Assembly (NCBI GenBank): GCA_947311845.1 | Contig: CAMZMU010000117.1 | Coordinates: 76,365,232-76,429,231, forward strand | Length of the DNA stretch: 64,000 nt | Direction: 5' to 3' | Source: Poa pratensis | Taxonomy: Eukaryota; Streptophyta; Magnoliopsida; Poales; Poaceae | In this document: positions 21,701-33,950 of the stretch, piece after piece | How positions within the stretch are numbered: position 1 is the stretch's first letter | How the letters are laid out: each line of letters begins with the position of its first letter | Position numbers and translations under genes: made by a program | The notes under the pieces: model-generated | What the model was told of the DNA's origin: nothing | Seen by the model: only the letters and a program-made list of their open reading frames with translations | Database searches by the model: none

Positions 21701-22421
21701 TATCGTGAATTCACATACGTTAGTCAATCACCCCAAAGACGTGGAGCATGACCTGACCACCTTTTTAACCATGCAACATTTCTGTACGGAAATACTATTT
21801 CCTTACAACTTCAGGTGAGTGTTTCTGTCTTGTACATATTTTTATTTGGCTTTCTCGATGTTAAGTGTAATTGATGAGCTATGCATGTCTGCTTTATGTA
21901 AACGTCCGCAGGTTCCACTGGATTCTGCTAAGCATTCAACCTGACAAGTCCACAGTTGAAGTCCACGACTCATTAAGTTGGGACCAAGCGTTGTGGTCCG
22001 ACATGAAAGAAATGCTCAACAAGTAATTTCAATCATTATCGCATTATATCGCCCTCTTTCGTTCGTTCCCTGATGTCAAGTAATTAATAACTCCTTTGTT
22101 CATTTTCTTTGCCAAAGCAGGTGTTGGACAATTTTCAAACAGAAGGTAGAAGGTCCATTCAAAGATGAGCTAACTTATAAAACGGTGGAAAGTCCGCAGC
22201 AGCCACCGGGGAGTAATTTATGTGGATTCTACGTTTGCGAGTTCATTCGCGAGTTGACCACTGAGCGGAGAACAACTGCTTTCAGCAAAATGCGGGAGAA
22301 GATCGACCCAGAACTGCGCGTAGGAGCAATTCAAGAGGAATTGGCGGGATTTCTGCTTAGGGAGGTCATCGATGAAAGGGGAGAACATTATGCTTCGGAC
22401 GATGAACTACATATGCCTTGA
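18704..22421 (+). CDS. CACTA second protein: Ptta/En/Spm domain plus Ulp1-like cysteine protease
   Basis: Five coding exons join in frame: 18704-18940, 19031-21537, 21641-21814, 21912-22022, 22121-22421 (3,330 nt, 1,109 residues). All introns are GT-AG. Order: an acidic N terminus with Gly/Glu repeats; a plant transposase (Ptta/En/Spm) region around residues 240-320 (SAKNAANAALKMYHHTMGPG, then WFYGHGG); a coiled-coil stretch (EEELKLQKEQIAVL); a Ser/Pro-rich QSPAQQSSSPP repeat; and a C-terminal Ulp1/C48-type protease. The protease shows FHWILLSI (His about 975), VHDSL (Asp about 992), Gln about 1037 and NLCGFYVC (Cys about 1044), a complete catalytic set. The first half probably binds the subterminal hairpins. 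The protease may cleave SUMO-like modifiers or the polyprotein itself; Ulp1 domains are known in plant CACTA and Mutator elements, but their substrate is not. Confidence 0.88.
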
Positions 22422-22575
22422 TGGCTTGATCTATCTCCATGTAATTAAATAGTTGTATTCTCGCAAGAGATCGAATATTAATTATATATGCATCAACATG
22501 TACTGTGTATATAGTAGAGCGTATAATATGCGTACGGAAACGATGGAGAGCACGTCGGCGATGCGAAGAAGGGGG

Positions 22576-22750
22576 AGACGACGGAGGCACCGGCGAGAGG
22601 GAGAGGGGGCACCGGCGAGAGGAGAGGAGGCACCGGCGAGAAGGAGAGGGGGCACCGGCGAGAAGGAGAGGGGGCACCGGCGAGAGGGGGCACCGGCGAG
22701 AGGAGAGGGGGCACCGGCGAGAGGGAGAGGGGGCACCGGCGAGAGGGAGA
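22576..22750. repeat. GC-rich minisatellite near the CACTA 3' end
   Basis: About nine units of GAGGGGGCACCGGCGAGA with AAGGAG or GAGAGG variation, 15-21 bp each. Minus-strand ORFs reading SPVPPL repeats here are artefacts of this array. Confidence 0.9.
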
Positions 22751-22784
22751 CCCTAAACCCTAAATACCAAAAAAAAAAAGCACT

Positions 22785-22984
22785 CATTGGTCCCGGTTCG
22801 TAACAAGAACCGGGACCAATGAGTCTCTCCCCACGCCCAGCCAGAACTGGCCACGTGGCCACACATTGGTCCCGGTTCGTGGCCCAACCGGGACTAGCAT
22901 TAGTCCCGATTGGCCAGTCCCGGTTGGGCAACCGGGACTGATGGCCCAACCGAACCGGGACCATAGGCCCATTTTCTACTAGTG
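22785..22984. repeat. 3' subterminal hairpin cluster and terminal repeat of the CACTA element
   Basis: Starts CATTGGTCCCGGTTCGTAAC paired with AAGAACCGGGACCAATG. Further CCCGGTT/AACCGGG pairs follow at about 22865 and 22905-22965, and it ends TTTTCTACTAGTG. It is the counterpart of 11021-11264. Confidence 0.9.
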
Positions 22985-22987
22985 ATG

Positions 22988-24114
22988 AGGGCACGAGCAG
23001 TGGAGGCGAGATGAAACGGTGGTCTCATGCTTTACAAATAGGTTCGTCGATCTGAGGTTACACTACAGTTTAATATGCAACCTTGGACAACGCCGAGCAC
23101 TGGAGAAGCGCCAAAAGACCTCTAAACCGTGTCTCCAAATGCCATGCTCCAAACATAGGAACGACGTCGAGGACGTCGCCATCGCGACAGTCCGCTCCAA
23201 TCCTACGCCTTCGCCCAGAGACAACTACCTACCCAAGTGAGAACGAGGAAGATGCAACACACCTCAGCAATGCTCCAAAGGATGGAAACGACACCCTCGG
23301 GCGCAGTTGTCGCCGGTACCGACCGGAGATGGGCAGGACTTTCGTCCGAATCAGCAAAGGTGCAAAACTATAATAAGTTAGACCAATTTTAGAAAAAAAT
23401 AGCAATATTCATTACATTAAATTACTAGTATATTACGACACTATATTTCAAGATGCATTTAGTGATATTAATTTGATGTTACATATATTATTTTGTTTAT
23501 CTATAAAGTTAATTAAACTTAACAATGTTTGACTTAGAATAAATCTAAAATTACACTTACTTGGAGACGGTGGGAGTACCTCCAAAATTATGTGAGTGTG
23601 CGTGTGTTCCAAATTGAGTATTCCTTTTTTTTTTTGGAAGACGAGCATTCCCAATTGAAACATCAACCAACTCTAGTATGGAGTAGTTCGTACTAGCCGG
23701 CCTGGTCCAAAATATCTTGTGACAATTTAGCCCAGTTATCATGACAAACGCTAACAGAGCCACCGTGCATTAGGGTGGGCCTACTGGCGACAGAAGAAGC
23801 CTTTGTATTGGAATAGAAGTACGGGTCTACAATGGAACTATATACTTACTCGTCCAAGTAGGTAGCCCATCAGTCCGAAAACCGACGTTATGTTTTGGTT
23901 CATAATTTTTCTACATATTTCTATTGAACCCTAACTATATTCGTGAGTAAAGTTGGGAACATTCCAAAAACCTTACTCTTACACATTCTTATAAACTGAA
24001 ATATTTTGAAGATGCGTCCTAAAAAGAAAGTTTAGCATGTGAATTTCACATACATTACAACGTAGCTAAAGTTTTGCCCTTGATTTTGTGGACGCGAGAA
24101 AAAGTCTTGCCTAC
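22988..24114. other. intergenic DNA right of the CACTA element
   Basis: No supportable gene. The first 400 bp are GC-richer and may be an older transposon remnant. The rest is AT-rich. Confidence 0.5.
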
Positions 24115-24116
24115 TA

Positions 24117-24231
24117 CTACCTCCGTTCCAATTTAATTGACTTGCTATGCACCACATGTGGATGTATTTAGACATGTTTAATACATCCACATGTGGTGCA
24201 TAGCAAGTCAATTAAATTGGAACGGAGGGAG
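24117..24231. mobile_element. Stowaway MITE with near-perfect hairpin arms
   Basis: Left end CTACCTCCGTTCCAATTT, right end AAATTGGAACGGAGGGAG, with TA at 24115-24116 and 24232-24233. The arms (through GACTTGCTATGCACCACATG and its complement) match over about 48 bp with almost no mismatch around a loop of about 17 bp. The high arm identity suggests a recent insertion. Confidence 0.93.
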
Positions 24232-24233
24232 TA

Positions 24234-26681
24234 AAATTTAGGGGGAAATTTGTGATTTATTACCCTAAAAATCATCACCAATATGGTCCATCTAATACGA
24301 GTAGCATTGGCAGGTGTCTAGGGTGGCTGGGGAGCAGCTTTGGCACGACAGTTTGGGTTAGTTACAACGTGCTTGCGGCTTGTCACATGGCGGAGGCCAG
24401 ACAAGGCGATCCTTAAGTTTCCAAGGCGGTGGGCTCTAGTAGGTGGATGTCGCAATGAGGAAATAACTCAGTAGTTGTTAGCTCACAACCGCGTGGACGA
24501 CACGATGGCTGGAGAGTAGTTTATGGTGTTGAAGTGTGCCAGTCGTATAGGCCACCATTCAAACTTAGATATGGAGGTGAGGTGTTTTGTCCGGGGTGTA
24601 AGCCCGACTACGTGCCAACCCTTTGTACACCCCTGTCCCGGTAATTTCTCAGAACATAGAGACCTCGACAGCTCAACATCCCAAATGTCATAGAAGTCCA
24701 TTAAACACTATCATTTATAAAAAGAGGGAGAAACCTTAGGTGAACGTGCGGGCTTCGAAGGAGTATTTTCGTGAGCCTGGCCAAATCAAATCACGCACGT
24801 GGCGACGTCATGCCCTATTTGAAGGTGTGGTTGCGGCTTCTCCACCTCCTCCTAGTGCTCTAGGTGAAACATACCCTTAATCCTATTCGGATAGGGTTGT
24901 AGCTATGATTTGGTACCGTCATTTTTCATAAGGCACCAACTTTGCAGTCCACCGTTCCCGCTCGATCTTTGCAGTCCACCGTTCCCGCTCGATCACTCAT
25001 GGTTATGTGGTGACGGAGGTGGTGAGGTATTCGACAGAGACTTAAGTCTGATGTGTTAGGGCTGTTTTGGTAGGCTTGGTTGTAGCACCGTGTATCCTTC
25101 CACCATTTAGGCATCGTTCGTGCCACGCCGTTTCGTAAAAGAGGAAAAAAGCATTTTAATAAGTCATCATTCTCATGTACTCCCATAACATAATATATAA
25201 GGAATTGAAGGACCGCCACACTTGGAAATTGAACACTACAGCACATGGACCCAGTGACGTGCTAACCCCTCTCTCAAGCGTATCTCAGTATCTGGCCGTC
25301 CGGACACTTGAAAGCAATGATCCGGGTAGAAAGAAGCATAAATATATACCTGTTGCTTGTAGATATAGCCATACGTTATTTGGTTCCATATATAAGATTG
25401 AATGCTGCACAAATTTGGCTAACAATATCGCACAGCAACTATGACAGTGTGCCACGAGAGAGACGACATTGCCATACAGGTGACAGGTTCTCTAGGGGAC
25501 GAAACTACACCGGACCACCAGCATCCCCGCACGTAAAAATTCAGTTCCGTCGCTATCCACTGTTAGTAGATCAGATGCATGCTTACAGTTCTCAAAATGC
25601 AGTACATCACAGCTCTTCACTATCCACATCCATGAGACCATGATCCACTGCCACTGGCCGACTAAGCACTTGGCAACATTGACCTAGATGTAGGCTGTGG
25701 CGTCGCCCCGAGGGACGACGATTCGCAGTGGGAAGAATCGAAGAACTTTTCAGACCTTCGGTTGCTTGGCAATGTAGGAAACTCATACTGTTTTTTAATA
25801 GTGGCGGTTCCAGAGGGACCTATAAGCTTTTGCTCATAGCGCTAGCATCAAAATATAAGAAGGACCAAAGAAAATAAAAAATATAATATAAACAAGTCCA
25901 GACAATTTGCACAAAGGACTCTATATCTAAAACTGAAAACGCCATCGGGTCCACCTACTTCACCACCGTCCACCGCATCGACTCTCCACGACACAACCAG
26001 ACGCAATGCTGCAGGACAAAACCACATCGGGTCGAGACGTTGCGAGCCAAGTGCACAGGAGCAGAGGGGCCTCCATCTTGGCATGGTAGGATTGAGGTTG
26101 ATCTTCACCATTAGTCGCCGACCGGAGAGAACCGAAACTGATGAAGAGGGAGGGAATGGTCGCCCTTGAAATATCTTGGATGGCCGCGATAGAAGGGCTG
26201 CCATGGATCCACTCTCGGGAGCAGCTTGCGAGCTCCCCTGTAGCAGAACTCACCATCAAAAGGCATGAGTGTGAGAACCGTCTTCTTGCTCGCCTACATG
26301 ACAAACACAAAAAGAAATTCCCACATCCCGTCCCTGGTCGCCACATCTACTCAGATGGGCTTATTTAGGAATGTGGATGGACATGTTGCGCTGATGCTCG
26401 CCATCGGCTCCGCCCGCTGGAGCATGACGAGCATGATCGGCCACCCCCAGTCGCCAAGCATGTCTGCCGGACTTGGCAACCCTAACTCCACTGGCATAAA
26501 TGCCACTCAGGGACACGGCCTAAAACCTAAAGCTACTCAGGCTACCATACACACGGGAGGCTCGGCCGCCCCTCCCCTCCTCACTTCAGCTGACAACATC
26601 GGCGGAGGAAAAGAGTAGAGGGACCAGGGGAGAACTCTCGACTCTGGACGAAGAAGAGGAGAGGAGAGAGAGAGTGTGAGT
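24234..26681. other. intergenic DNA left of the nested retrotransposons
   Basis: No supportable gene. Contains a 27-bp tandem duplication at 24941. Overlapping ORFs on both strands at 25848-26618 lack domains. Confidence 0.5.
24941..24994. repeat. perfect 27-bp tandem duplication
   Basis: TTTGCAGTCCACCGTTCCCG plus CTCGATC occurs twice head to tail without a mismatch. Confidence 0.95.
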
Positions 26682-26686
26682 GGGGA

Positions 26687-27181
26687 TGACAAGGATATAC
26701 ATCTCGGGTACCCTACTGTGAGGGTACCTGGTGCACGTGATGGCTAAAGGCCCAACTAGCGAAGATACGACTCGAAGCCCAAGACGAGAGGCCCAACAAG
26801 ATGAAGTAACTTCCAAGTTTAGAATAGACATAGTCGGTTTATACTTTCCTTATGTGTAAACTAGGTCGGTTACAAACTCCCGAGACCCAGCCTATTTAAA
26901 GGCTGGGAGGGGTGCCGATCTAGGACCAAGCCATACTCGAACCACCAAAGCTCTTGCGAGATCGTCATCTCGCCGGAGCCACCTGTAACCACATAATCTC
27001 CAGCGATCAATAACAGACAAGCAGGAAGTAGGGTCTTTACCTCCACCCGAGGGGCCTGAACCTGGGTAAATCTTTGCCTCTGCTTGTCAGCCGACGAAAC
27101 TACCAGTACTACCACGTTCTCTCCCCATAATCTCAACCCTAGGTCCTTAACCATGGGATTTGATGAGGGTACACCTCGTCA
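26687..27181 (+). repeat. 5' LTR of the outer Gypsy element
   Basis: 495 bp, TG...CA. An inverted repeat GGTACCCT/AGGGTACC lies near the 5' end. A TATA-like TATTTAAA sits at 26893-26900. An ATG at 27153 inside the LTR opens the gag frame. Confidence 0.95.
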
Positions 27182-30100
27182 ATTGGCGCCGTCTGTGGGA
27201 AAGAATAGTGCTGGACTCGCGGTTTCTTCGGTTCCATCGGAAAACGGCGACTCGCCGATCGGATCTACAAACGGCAACTCGCCGGCTGCATCGACAAACC
27301 AGAACTCGCCGACTCAGGCGGCACACGGCAACTCGCCGGCTCACTCGACAAACGGCAACACGCCAGCTTCACCCGCAAAAAGCACATCGGATCCTCTGAT
27401 GGATTTCGAGCCACACTCGCCAGGATTCCAGGAGGCCTTCTCCGATCTCGAGTCAGGTTTGGGTTTAACCGTTGGTTCGTTCAATTTTTTCGTCAACAAG
27501 CTTGGTGTGCAGGACTTGACGGATCCACGCCAACTCGCGACTTTCGCACCCGAGGCTCCATCGGCTGCGACTCCTTCGACTGCGGATCTTTCCGCTGCGT
27601 CCATACCATCATCAACCCTCCAAGCCTGTTCATCTGCAACAACCATGTCCACACGAGAGATGCGCGAGCTCATTGAAGAGCTCCAGGGCGAGGAGGCCGA
27701 ATCAGCATACCGCACAAACGATCCCGAGCTAGATCAACCACTCGAGGATAGTTTCGACTGCGGGATCTCCCTCAGCGACTTCGACGACCTCGAAACTCAT
27801 ATCGACAACCACGTCGACTCCGAGATCTGCGCCAACAACAACCTCGACTTCGAGGCTCATACAACCTCGCCGACGCCGAGATGGGCATAGGCGACGAAGA
27901 CGTCGACTGCGAGATCCGTCCAGACGAACCACTCGATGAACATACAGGCTCAGACATGAGCCTCGACGAAGATGTCGAGTCTATGACGGGACTCGAAAGT
28001 ACATACATATGCCCTCGGGTCATACCCCAACAGGTCTATGTGGCCATCGCCGCAGAAACATCAGAAACTGCGGCCAGTCGCAGGCCTACAGAATTCCCGT
28101 GCACAGTCACTATGCCGGACGGAGCCACAACCCTCACAATCACTGCTGAGATGGCAGCAAAAGCAGATAAAGTTATCAAGGAGTGCACAATGATGCCAGC
28201 AGACGCAACACAAGAAGAGATGTTGACCTTCCAGTACTTCAACTGGCAGGAGTCACTTCGACTGAAGCAGATAAGAGCCACACTCGAAGAACGCAAAAAG
28301 CAAGCTAGCTTGTCGAGTGTGCGCAGAAGACAGCTCTCCCTGAGCTCCACCGGGCGAGCAGACACAGGACGCAGATCAAGGTTGTCACACCTCTCGCCAG
28401 GCGAGAAGGCGGCACTCACCCGCAACTTAGGCAACTCCTTCATGACATACGACGAGGAAGGACTGCCGGTGCCCAAAACAGCAGCAGGTGCTCTCTACAC
28501 CGCTGCAGCATACCTGGAGGCAATCAAGCCCCCAGCGGATGACCCCAACGCAAAACTACACCGCCAACAGATCAAATCACTCGCCTTAGCTGCAAAGGCC
28601 ATACGCCAAGTTCCAAGAACTCCAGGTGGGAGTCGAGACCGTGCCCTAGTCGACGCCCTCGGGAAGAGCATAATCACAGTGGTCGTCGCCACCACTCGAA
28701 GGAAAGAAGCGGCTCGCGAAGGCGCAGGTCCAGGAGCAGATCACGCAGATCATACAGTAGCGACTCATACTCTGATCGAGAGCCTGAGCCACATGGAGCT
28801 CTGTGCTTCACTCGACGCGTCCGCGAGACACGGATGCCCAAAGGATTCAAACTCACATCCGAACAGCCCAAGTACACGGGTCGACAGGAACCTTCCGGGT
28901 GGCTGGAAGATTACAGGCTGGCAGTTGCGTGCCAGCGGGCACCAACACTACAGCCATGCAGTACATACGACTCATGCTCGAAGGCACAGCTCGCGACTGG
29001 CTCAAGGCCCTACCTCCATCAACATACGACTCGTGGGATCACTTCCGCAGGGATTTCATCAAAAACTTCGAGCCTCTATGTGAGCGCCCGAAAACATTCG
29101 AGGAGCTGCGGGCCTGCGTTCAGCGTTCAGACGAAGCGTTGAGGTCATACATCAGACGATGGACTGAGATACGTAACTCAGTTGGAGTGGTTTCAGAAGA
29201 TATGGCCATGGATGTTTTCGTCATGGGCCTCGCCAGGCGAGACCTCAAAGAAGCACTTGGCCGCCAAAAGCCAAAATCTGTAGCCCACCTCCTGCAGATC
29301 GCGACTGAGTGGGCAGATGGAGAGGATATGGCACGCACCACACGCGGGTCCTCACCCCGTGACAAACACGAGAATAGCAGTCGAAGCCATAGAGACTCGT
29401 ACAGAGACGACCGAAGGCGCAAACGTTCAAAACGTCATTACGACGACGACAGACCCGAATTCATGGCGGCTGGGTTCTCCACACCCCGCAATGATCAGGA
29501 CAGAAGCGACCGACGGTCGGAAGAGCGAGACAGTCGAGACGACCGGCGAGACAGTCGAGATGATCGGCGAAACAGTCGAGATGATCGTCGCGATGGCCAA
29601 CGCAGTGACAGCTACAAGAGGAAGGATTGGCGCAAGTCACGGGCACAATCTGAGCGATCATTCGAAGAAAAGATGGACGCTGATTGCAGATTCCACCTGT
29701 ACAAGGGGGACGATGGAAAACTGCGGTCCAACCACTCGATGAGAAACTGCAGGGAGTTCGACCAGATGGCGACTGATTACGTAAATCGCAGAAAGGCAGC
29801 AGCCGCACAAGCACCTGCACCCGTGCCTCAGCCAAACAACGTGCCTGTTCTGATGGCACCACCTCCACCACCACAGCCTGCCCCAGGCGGAAATCTCGCG
29901 GGTGCCATACAGCCCGTGCCTCGGGTGGACGAACCACAGTACCCTCCGCCCCAAGGGCAGATGTACATGATACAGAAAGGTCGACCTTCCAACAGGGAGC
30001 AAAAGCTTCGCACTCGACAGGTAAACATGGCGGTCATGTCACCGCCTGCGGTGACAGAGTACTTAAAGGGATCTGATACTGCAATAAGCTTCAGCAAAGA

Positions 30101-30758
30101 GGACCACCCTCCGTCGGTTGTTCGACCAGGGCACTCTGCTCTGGTACTCGACGCGCAAATTGGAGGCTACGCCATGTCCAAGGTCTTCATGGATGGTGGG
30201 AGCGGCATAAACATCATCTTCGCAGATACGCTCCGCAAAATGAATAGGTCAGTCGAAAACCTGCCAAGATCCTCAAATACCTTCCACGGTATCGTTCCAG
30301 GGAAAGCAATAAGCCCAGAGGGCACCATACAACTCGACGTAACGTTCGGGGACAAGCACCACTTCAGGACAGAGTCGATTGAGTTCGAAGTGGTCGACTG
30401 GAAGTCACAATACCATGCTATACTTGGACGCCCGACGTTCGCTCGATTCATGGCGGTGCCACATTATGCATACCTCCAGCTGAAGATGCCTGGACCAAAA
30501 GGAGTAATCACAGTCAAGGGGAACTTCCAAAAGTCTGACTCTTGTGACCGAGAATTCAGCAAAATCTCTGAGATGTTTGGCATGGAAGCAACACTCGCTG
30601 ATCTAGCGGTCTCCAACGATCGAACACTTATGCCAGAGCACAAAAAGGTGGCAGTCGACAGAGCATTCAATGCCACCAATGACACAAGATCGCATCAGGT
30701 GCACCCGACTGACCCGACCAAGACAGTCAATGTCTCGTCGAGTCTGCCTATCGCATAG
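27153..30758 (+). pseudogene. gag-pro: gag-protease of the outer Gypsy element, frameshifted
   Basis: The frame starts at an ATG inside the LTR (MGFDEGTPRQLAPSVGK) and reads across the PBS. An N-terminal NGNSP-type repeat follows, then acidic text, the retrotransposon gag core (RDWLKALPPSTYDSWDHFRR, then FEELRACVQRSDEALRSYI), an Arg/Asp-rich basic region with DSRDDRR repeats, and an aspartic protease with FMDGGSGINIIFADTL (DGGS where many retroelements have DTGA). No zinc knuckle is seen. Frame changes occur near 27885, 28660 and 28940; the last part (about 28940-30758) is open. It ends at TAG 30756-30758, in frame with pol. Confidence 0.85.
27184..27199 (+). other. primer binding site of the outer Gypsy element
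   Basis: TGGCGCCGTCTGTGGG begins two bases after the LTR. TGGCGCC starts are common in Gypsy elements; the priming tRNA was not identified. It is also translated within the gag frame. Confidence 0.8.
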
Positions 30759-33700
30759 GAAAGCGCGCTCGTCGAATTCCTCCGTGAGAACTGGGATATA
30801 TTTGCATGGTGTCCAGCAGACATGCCAGGTATTCCCAGGGAATTCGCCGAGCACTCTCTCCAGCTACTTCCAGGTGCTAAACCAGTCAAGCAAACAATGC
30901 GCCGCATATCCGGCCCAAAAAGAACTGCAGTCGAAGCCGAAGTCGACAGGCTACTCGCAGCAGGATTCATCAGAGAGATCAAGAAATCACAATGGGTGGC
31001 CAACCCCGTACTCGTAGAGAAGAAGCACACAGACATCCTTCGGATGTGTGTAGATTTTACAGCACTCAACAAGTGTTGTCCAAAGGATCACTTTCCACTA
31101 CCTCGAATCGACCAGATCGTCGACTCCACCGGGTGCGCTCGCTTGTCCTTCCTGGATGCCTACTCGGGTTACCACCAGATAAGGATGAAGGAAGAAGACG
31201 AAGAGAAAACGGCGTTCATAACCCCACTCGGGGTCTACTGCTACACCACAATGCCTTTCGGGCTCAAGAACGCAGGCGCAACATACCAGCGCATGATGCA
31301 AGATTGCCTCAAGAAGCAAATTGGGCGAAACGTCCAGGTCTATGTAGATGATATCGTCATCACCACAAGAGAGGAAAACACACTACTATGACTTGCGGAG
31401 ACATTCGCAAACCTCAAACGCTTCCACATCAAGCTCAACCCGAAGAAGTGCACGTTCGGCGTGCCAGCCGGGCAACTCCTCGGGTATCTAGTCTCAGCTC
31501 GAGGAATCGAGGCGGACCCGGAGAAAATACAGGCCATCTTGACGATGCAAAGGCCTTCAAAGCTCCATGACGTGCAAAAATTGGCGGGTCGAGTAGCAGC
31601 GCTCAGTCGATTCATCAGCAAGCTAGGCGAAAAAGCACTCCCGTTCTATCGACTGATGAAGAAAGCAGATAAGTTCGAGTGGACGCCAGAAGCCGAAGCA
31701 GCCTTCACGGACCTCAAGCGAGTCCTCACAAGCCCTCCAATCCTCGTAGCACCAAAGGAACGCGAGCCACTATACCTATATGTCTCTGCAACTAACAGGG
31801 TGGTAAGCACTGTTCTAGTGGTCGAACGCAGGGAGGAGGCACGCCAAAGCATACAACGCCAGTCTATTACTTGAGTGAAGTGCTCTCCACATCAAAGCAG
31901 CGGTACCCGCACTATCAGAAGCTGGCATACGCCGTGTTCATGTCCTCAAGGAAGCTGACGCATTACTTCTCCGAGCACCCGATCACTGTAATCAGCACTT
32001 CAGGGATCGGGGACATCCTCACAAACCCCAATGCGACTGGGCGAGTAGCAAAATGGCTCATCGAGCTAGCACCAAGAGACATCAGTATGATTACCCGAAG
32101 GCCATCAAAGCACAAGTTTTACCCGACTTCCACACCGAGTGGATTGAAGCTCAGCTCCCAGGAGCACCAGATGTGTCCAATTCCTGGACTATGTACTTTG
32201 ATGGCTCGAAGAAAAACGAAGGCGCAGGCGCAGGTGTCATCCTCATATCACCAAAAGGCGACAAGCTCCGCTACATACTGCAAATGGGATTCGAGTTCCC
32301 ATCCAATAACGAAGCAGAATATGAGGCTCTGATCCATGGCATGAGGATGGCCAAAGCCCTCGGGTGCACTCGACTGATGATCTACGGCGACTCGAATCTG
32401 GTGGTGCAGCAAACAATGAAGGCTTGTGACGCAATCGCAGATAACATGATCGCCTACCGTGACTTGTACAACATCATGGAGGGCAGCTTCGAAGGCTGCG
32501 AGTTACGGCACATAGGGCGTGAAAGCAATGAAGAAGCAGATAAGTTAGCCAACATTGGTGCGACCAAAGCACCAGTGCCACCTGGTGTCTTCTTCGAGCG
32601 CATAGAACACAGATCAATCAAAAAGAAGCGGAACTCCTGCACAGCCGCACCAGCCAAGAGCAAAACACCTAGCACAGAGGACCCACCAGTCGAGGTACTC
32701 CTCATCGAGCCAACTTGGACTCAACCCTTCCTCGCATACATACTCCGCGGCGAGGTACCCGAAGACTTCACAGAGTCAAGACGCGTCACTCGACGATCTA
32801 AAGCATACACTGTCATCAACGGTGAACTTTACAAACGCAGCATATCAGGTATGTTCCAGCGTTGCATAGCATTTGAAGATGGCCAAGCCATCCTTCGTGA
32901 TATTCATGCAGGTACTTGCGGGCATCACGCCAGCAGTCGATCACTCGTAGCCAAAGCCTTTCGCGCAGGCTTCTACTGGCCCACAGCACTCAAAGACGCG
33001 GAGGACATAGTCAAAAGGTGCATCGGCTGCCAAAAATTCGCCACAAAGCCGCACGCACCCGCATCGGCGTTGAAGACAATACCATTGGCCTGGCCTTTCG
33101 CCCAGTGGGGGCTCGATATGGTTGGGCCACTCAAAAAATCCTCCCATGGAGGGCATACTCACCTTCTGGTGGCGGTCGACAAGTTCACCAAGTGGATTGA
33201 AGCAGTACCCATCACAAGTTCGACTGCCACTACAGCAGTCAATTTCATAAAATCCATCATATACCGCTTTGGTGTGCCAAATAGCATCATCACTGACAAC
33301 GGTACAAACTTCACGGCTGAGGAATTCAAATCCTTCTGCAAAGAGCAAGATATCACGCTCAATTATGCATCTGTGGCGCACCCGCAATCAAACGGCCAAG
33401 TCGAAAAGGCCAATGGGCTTGTGACAAGTGGAATCAAGAAGCGCCTCCTGGTGCCACTCAAAAGGGCTGCGGGTGCTTGGGTAGAAGAGCTTCCGTCTGT
33501 GCTATGGAGCCTACGCACAACACCCAATGCCTCAACGCAATTCACTCCATTCTTCATGGTCTACGGCGCAGAGGCAATTCTGCCATCAGACGTAAGGTTC
33601 AACGCACCAAGAGTCGAAGCATACAATGAAGAAGATGCAGACGAGGCACTCGAAGACGCAGTCGACTTGCTAGAAGAGCGCGTAACACGGCGCTCGCACG

Positions 33701-33950
33701 CACAGCTATTTATCAGCAGGACCTCCGCAACTATCACAGCCGTCGACTGCGTACCAGGTCCTTCGAGGTTGGCGACCTGGTACTTCGACTGAAGCAAAAG
33801 AAGGTGCATAAACTCGCTTCTCCATGGGAAGGACCCTTTATCATCACCGAGGTCGTTGGTGGTGGAGCATATAGACTGAAGCACGCGAAGACAGGAGAAC
33901 TCTCGCATAATCCTTGGAACGTTGCGCAGCTGCGCCGTTTCTATGCTTAG
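30759..33950 (+). pseudogene. pol: pol of the outer Gypsy element: RT, RNase H, aRNase H, integrase
   Basis: Directly continues the gag-pro frame after the TAG (ESALVEFLRENWDIFAW). RT shows LSFLDAYSGYHQI and the catalytic YVDD at 31341-31352. RNase H follows, then a second, archaeal-type RNase H (MYFDGSKK, NEAEYEAL, YGDSNLV) and an integrase with an HH-CC zinc finger and core residues in GLDMVG, ITDNGTNF and NGQVEKANG. Lesions compared with the inner copy: TGA at 31389-31391, a frame change near 31840, another near 32080, and one near 33680 that shifts the C terminus. The C-terminal end (NPWNVAQLRRFYA) stops at 33948-33950. Confidence 0.9.

Larger units (their letters stand above)
11021..22984 (+). 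mobile_element. complete CACTA (En/Spm) DNA transposon, Caspar-like
   Basis: The element starts CACTAGTAGAAAA and ends TTTTCTACTAGTG, a 13-bp perfect terminal inverted repeat. ATG precedes (11018-11020) and follows (22985-22987), the 3-bp target duplication of CACTA elements. Subterminal TGGTCCCGGTT/AACCGGGACCA hairpins cluster at both ends. It is 11,964 bp long. It encodes an uninterrupted TNPD-type transposase and a second spliced protein whose reading frame is intact across five coding exons. It therefore looks potentially autonomous. Extra hairpin clusters inside the element (15512-15859, 17041-17206) are unusual. Confidence 0.96.

Noticed and set aside
22482..22994. 170-codon minus-strand ORF rich in SPVPPL
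   Set aside because: It is the reverse strand of a minisatellite and the CACTA 3' terminal hairpins.
25848..26618. Overlapping ORFs on both strands left of the outer LTR
   Set aside because: No recognisable domain, and opposite frames are equally open.
31098..33908. Minus-strand ORFs opposite outer pol
   Set aside because: Shadows of the pol frame; no own domains.
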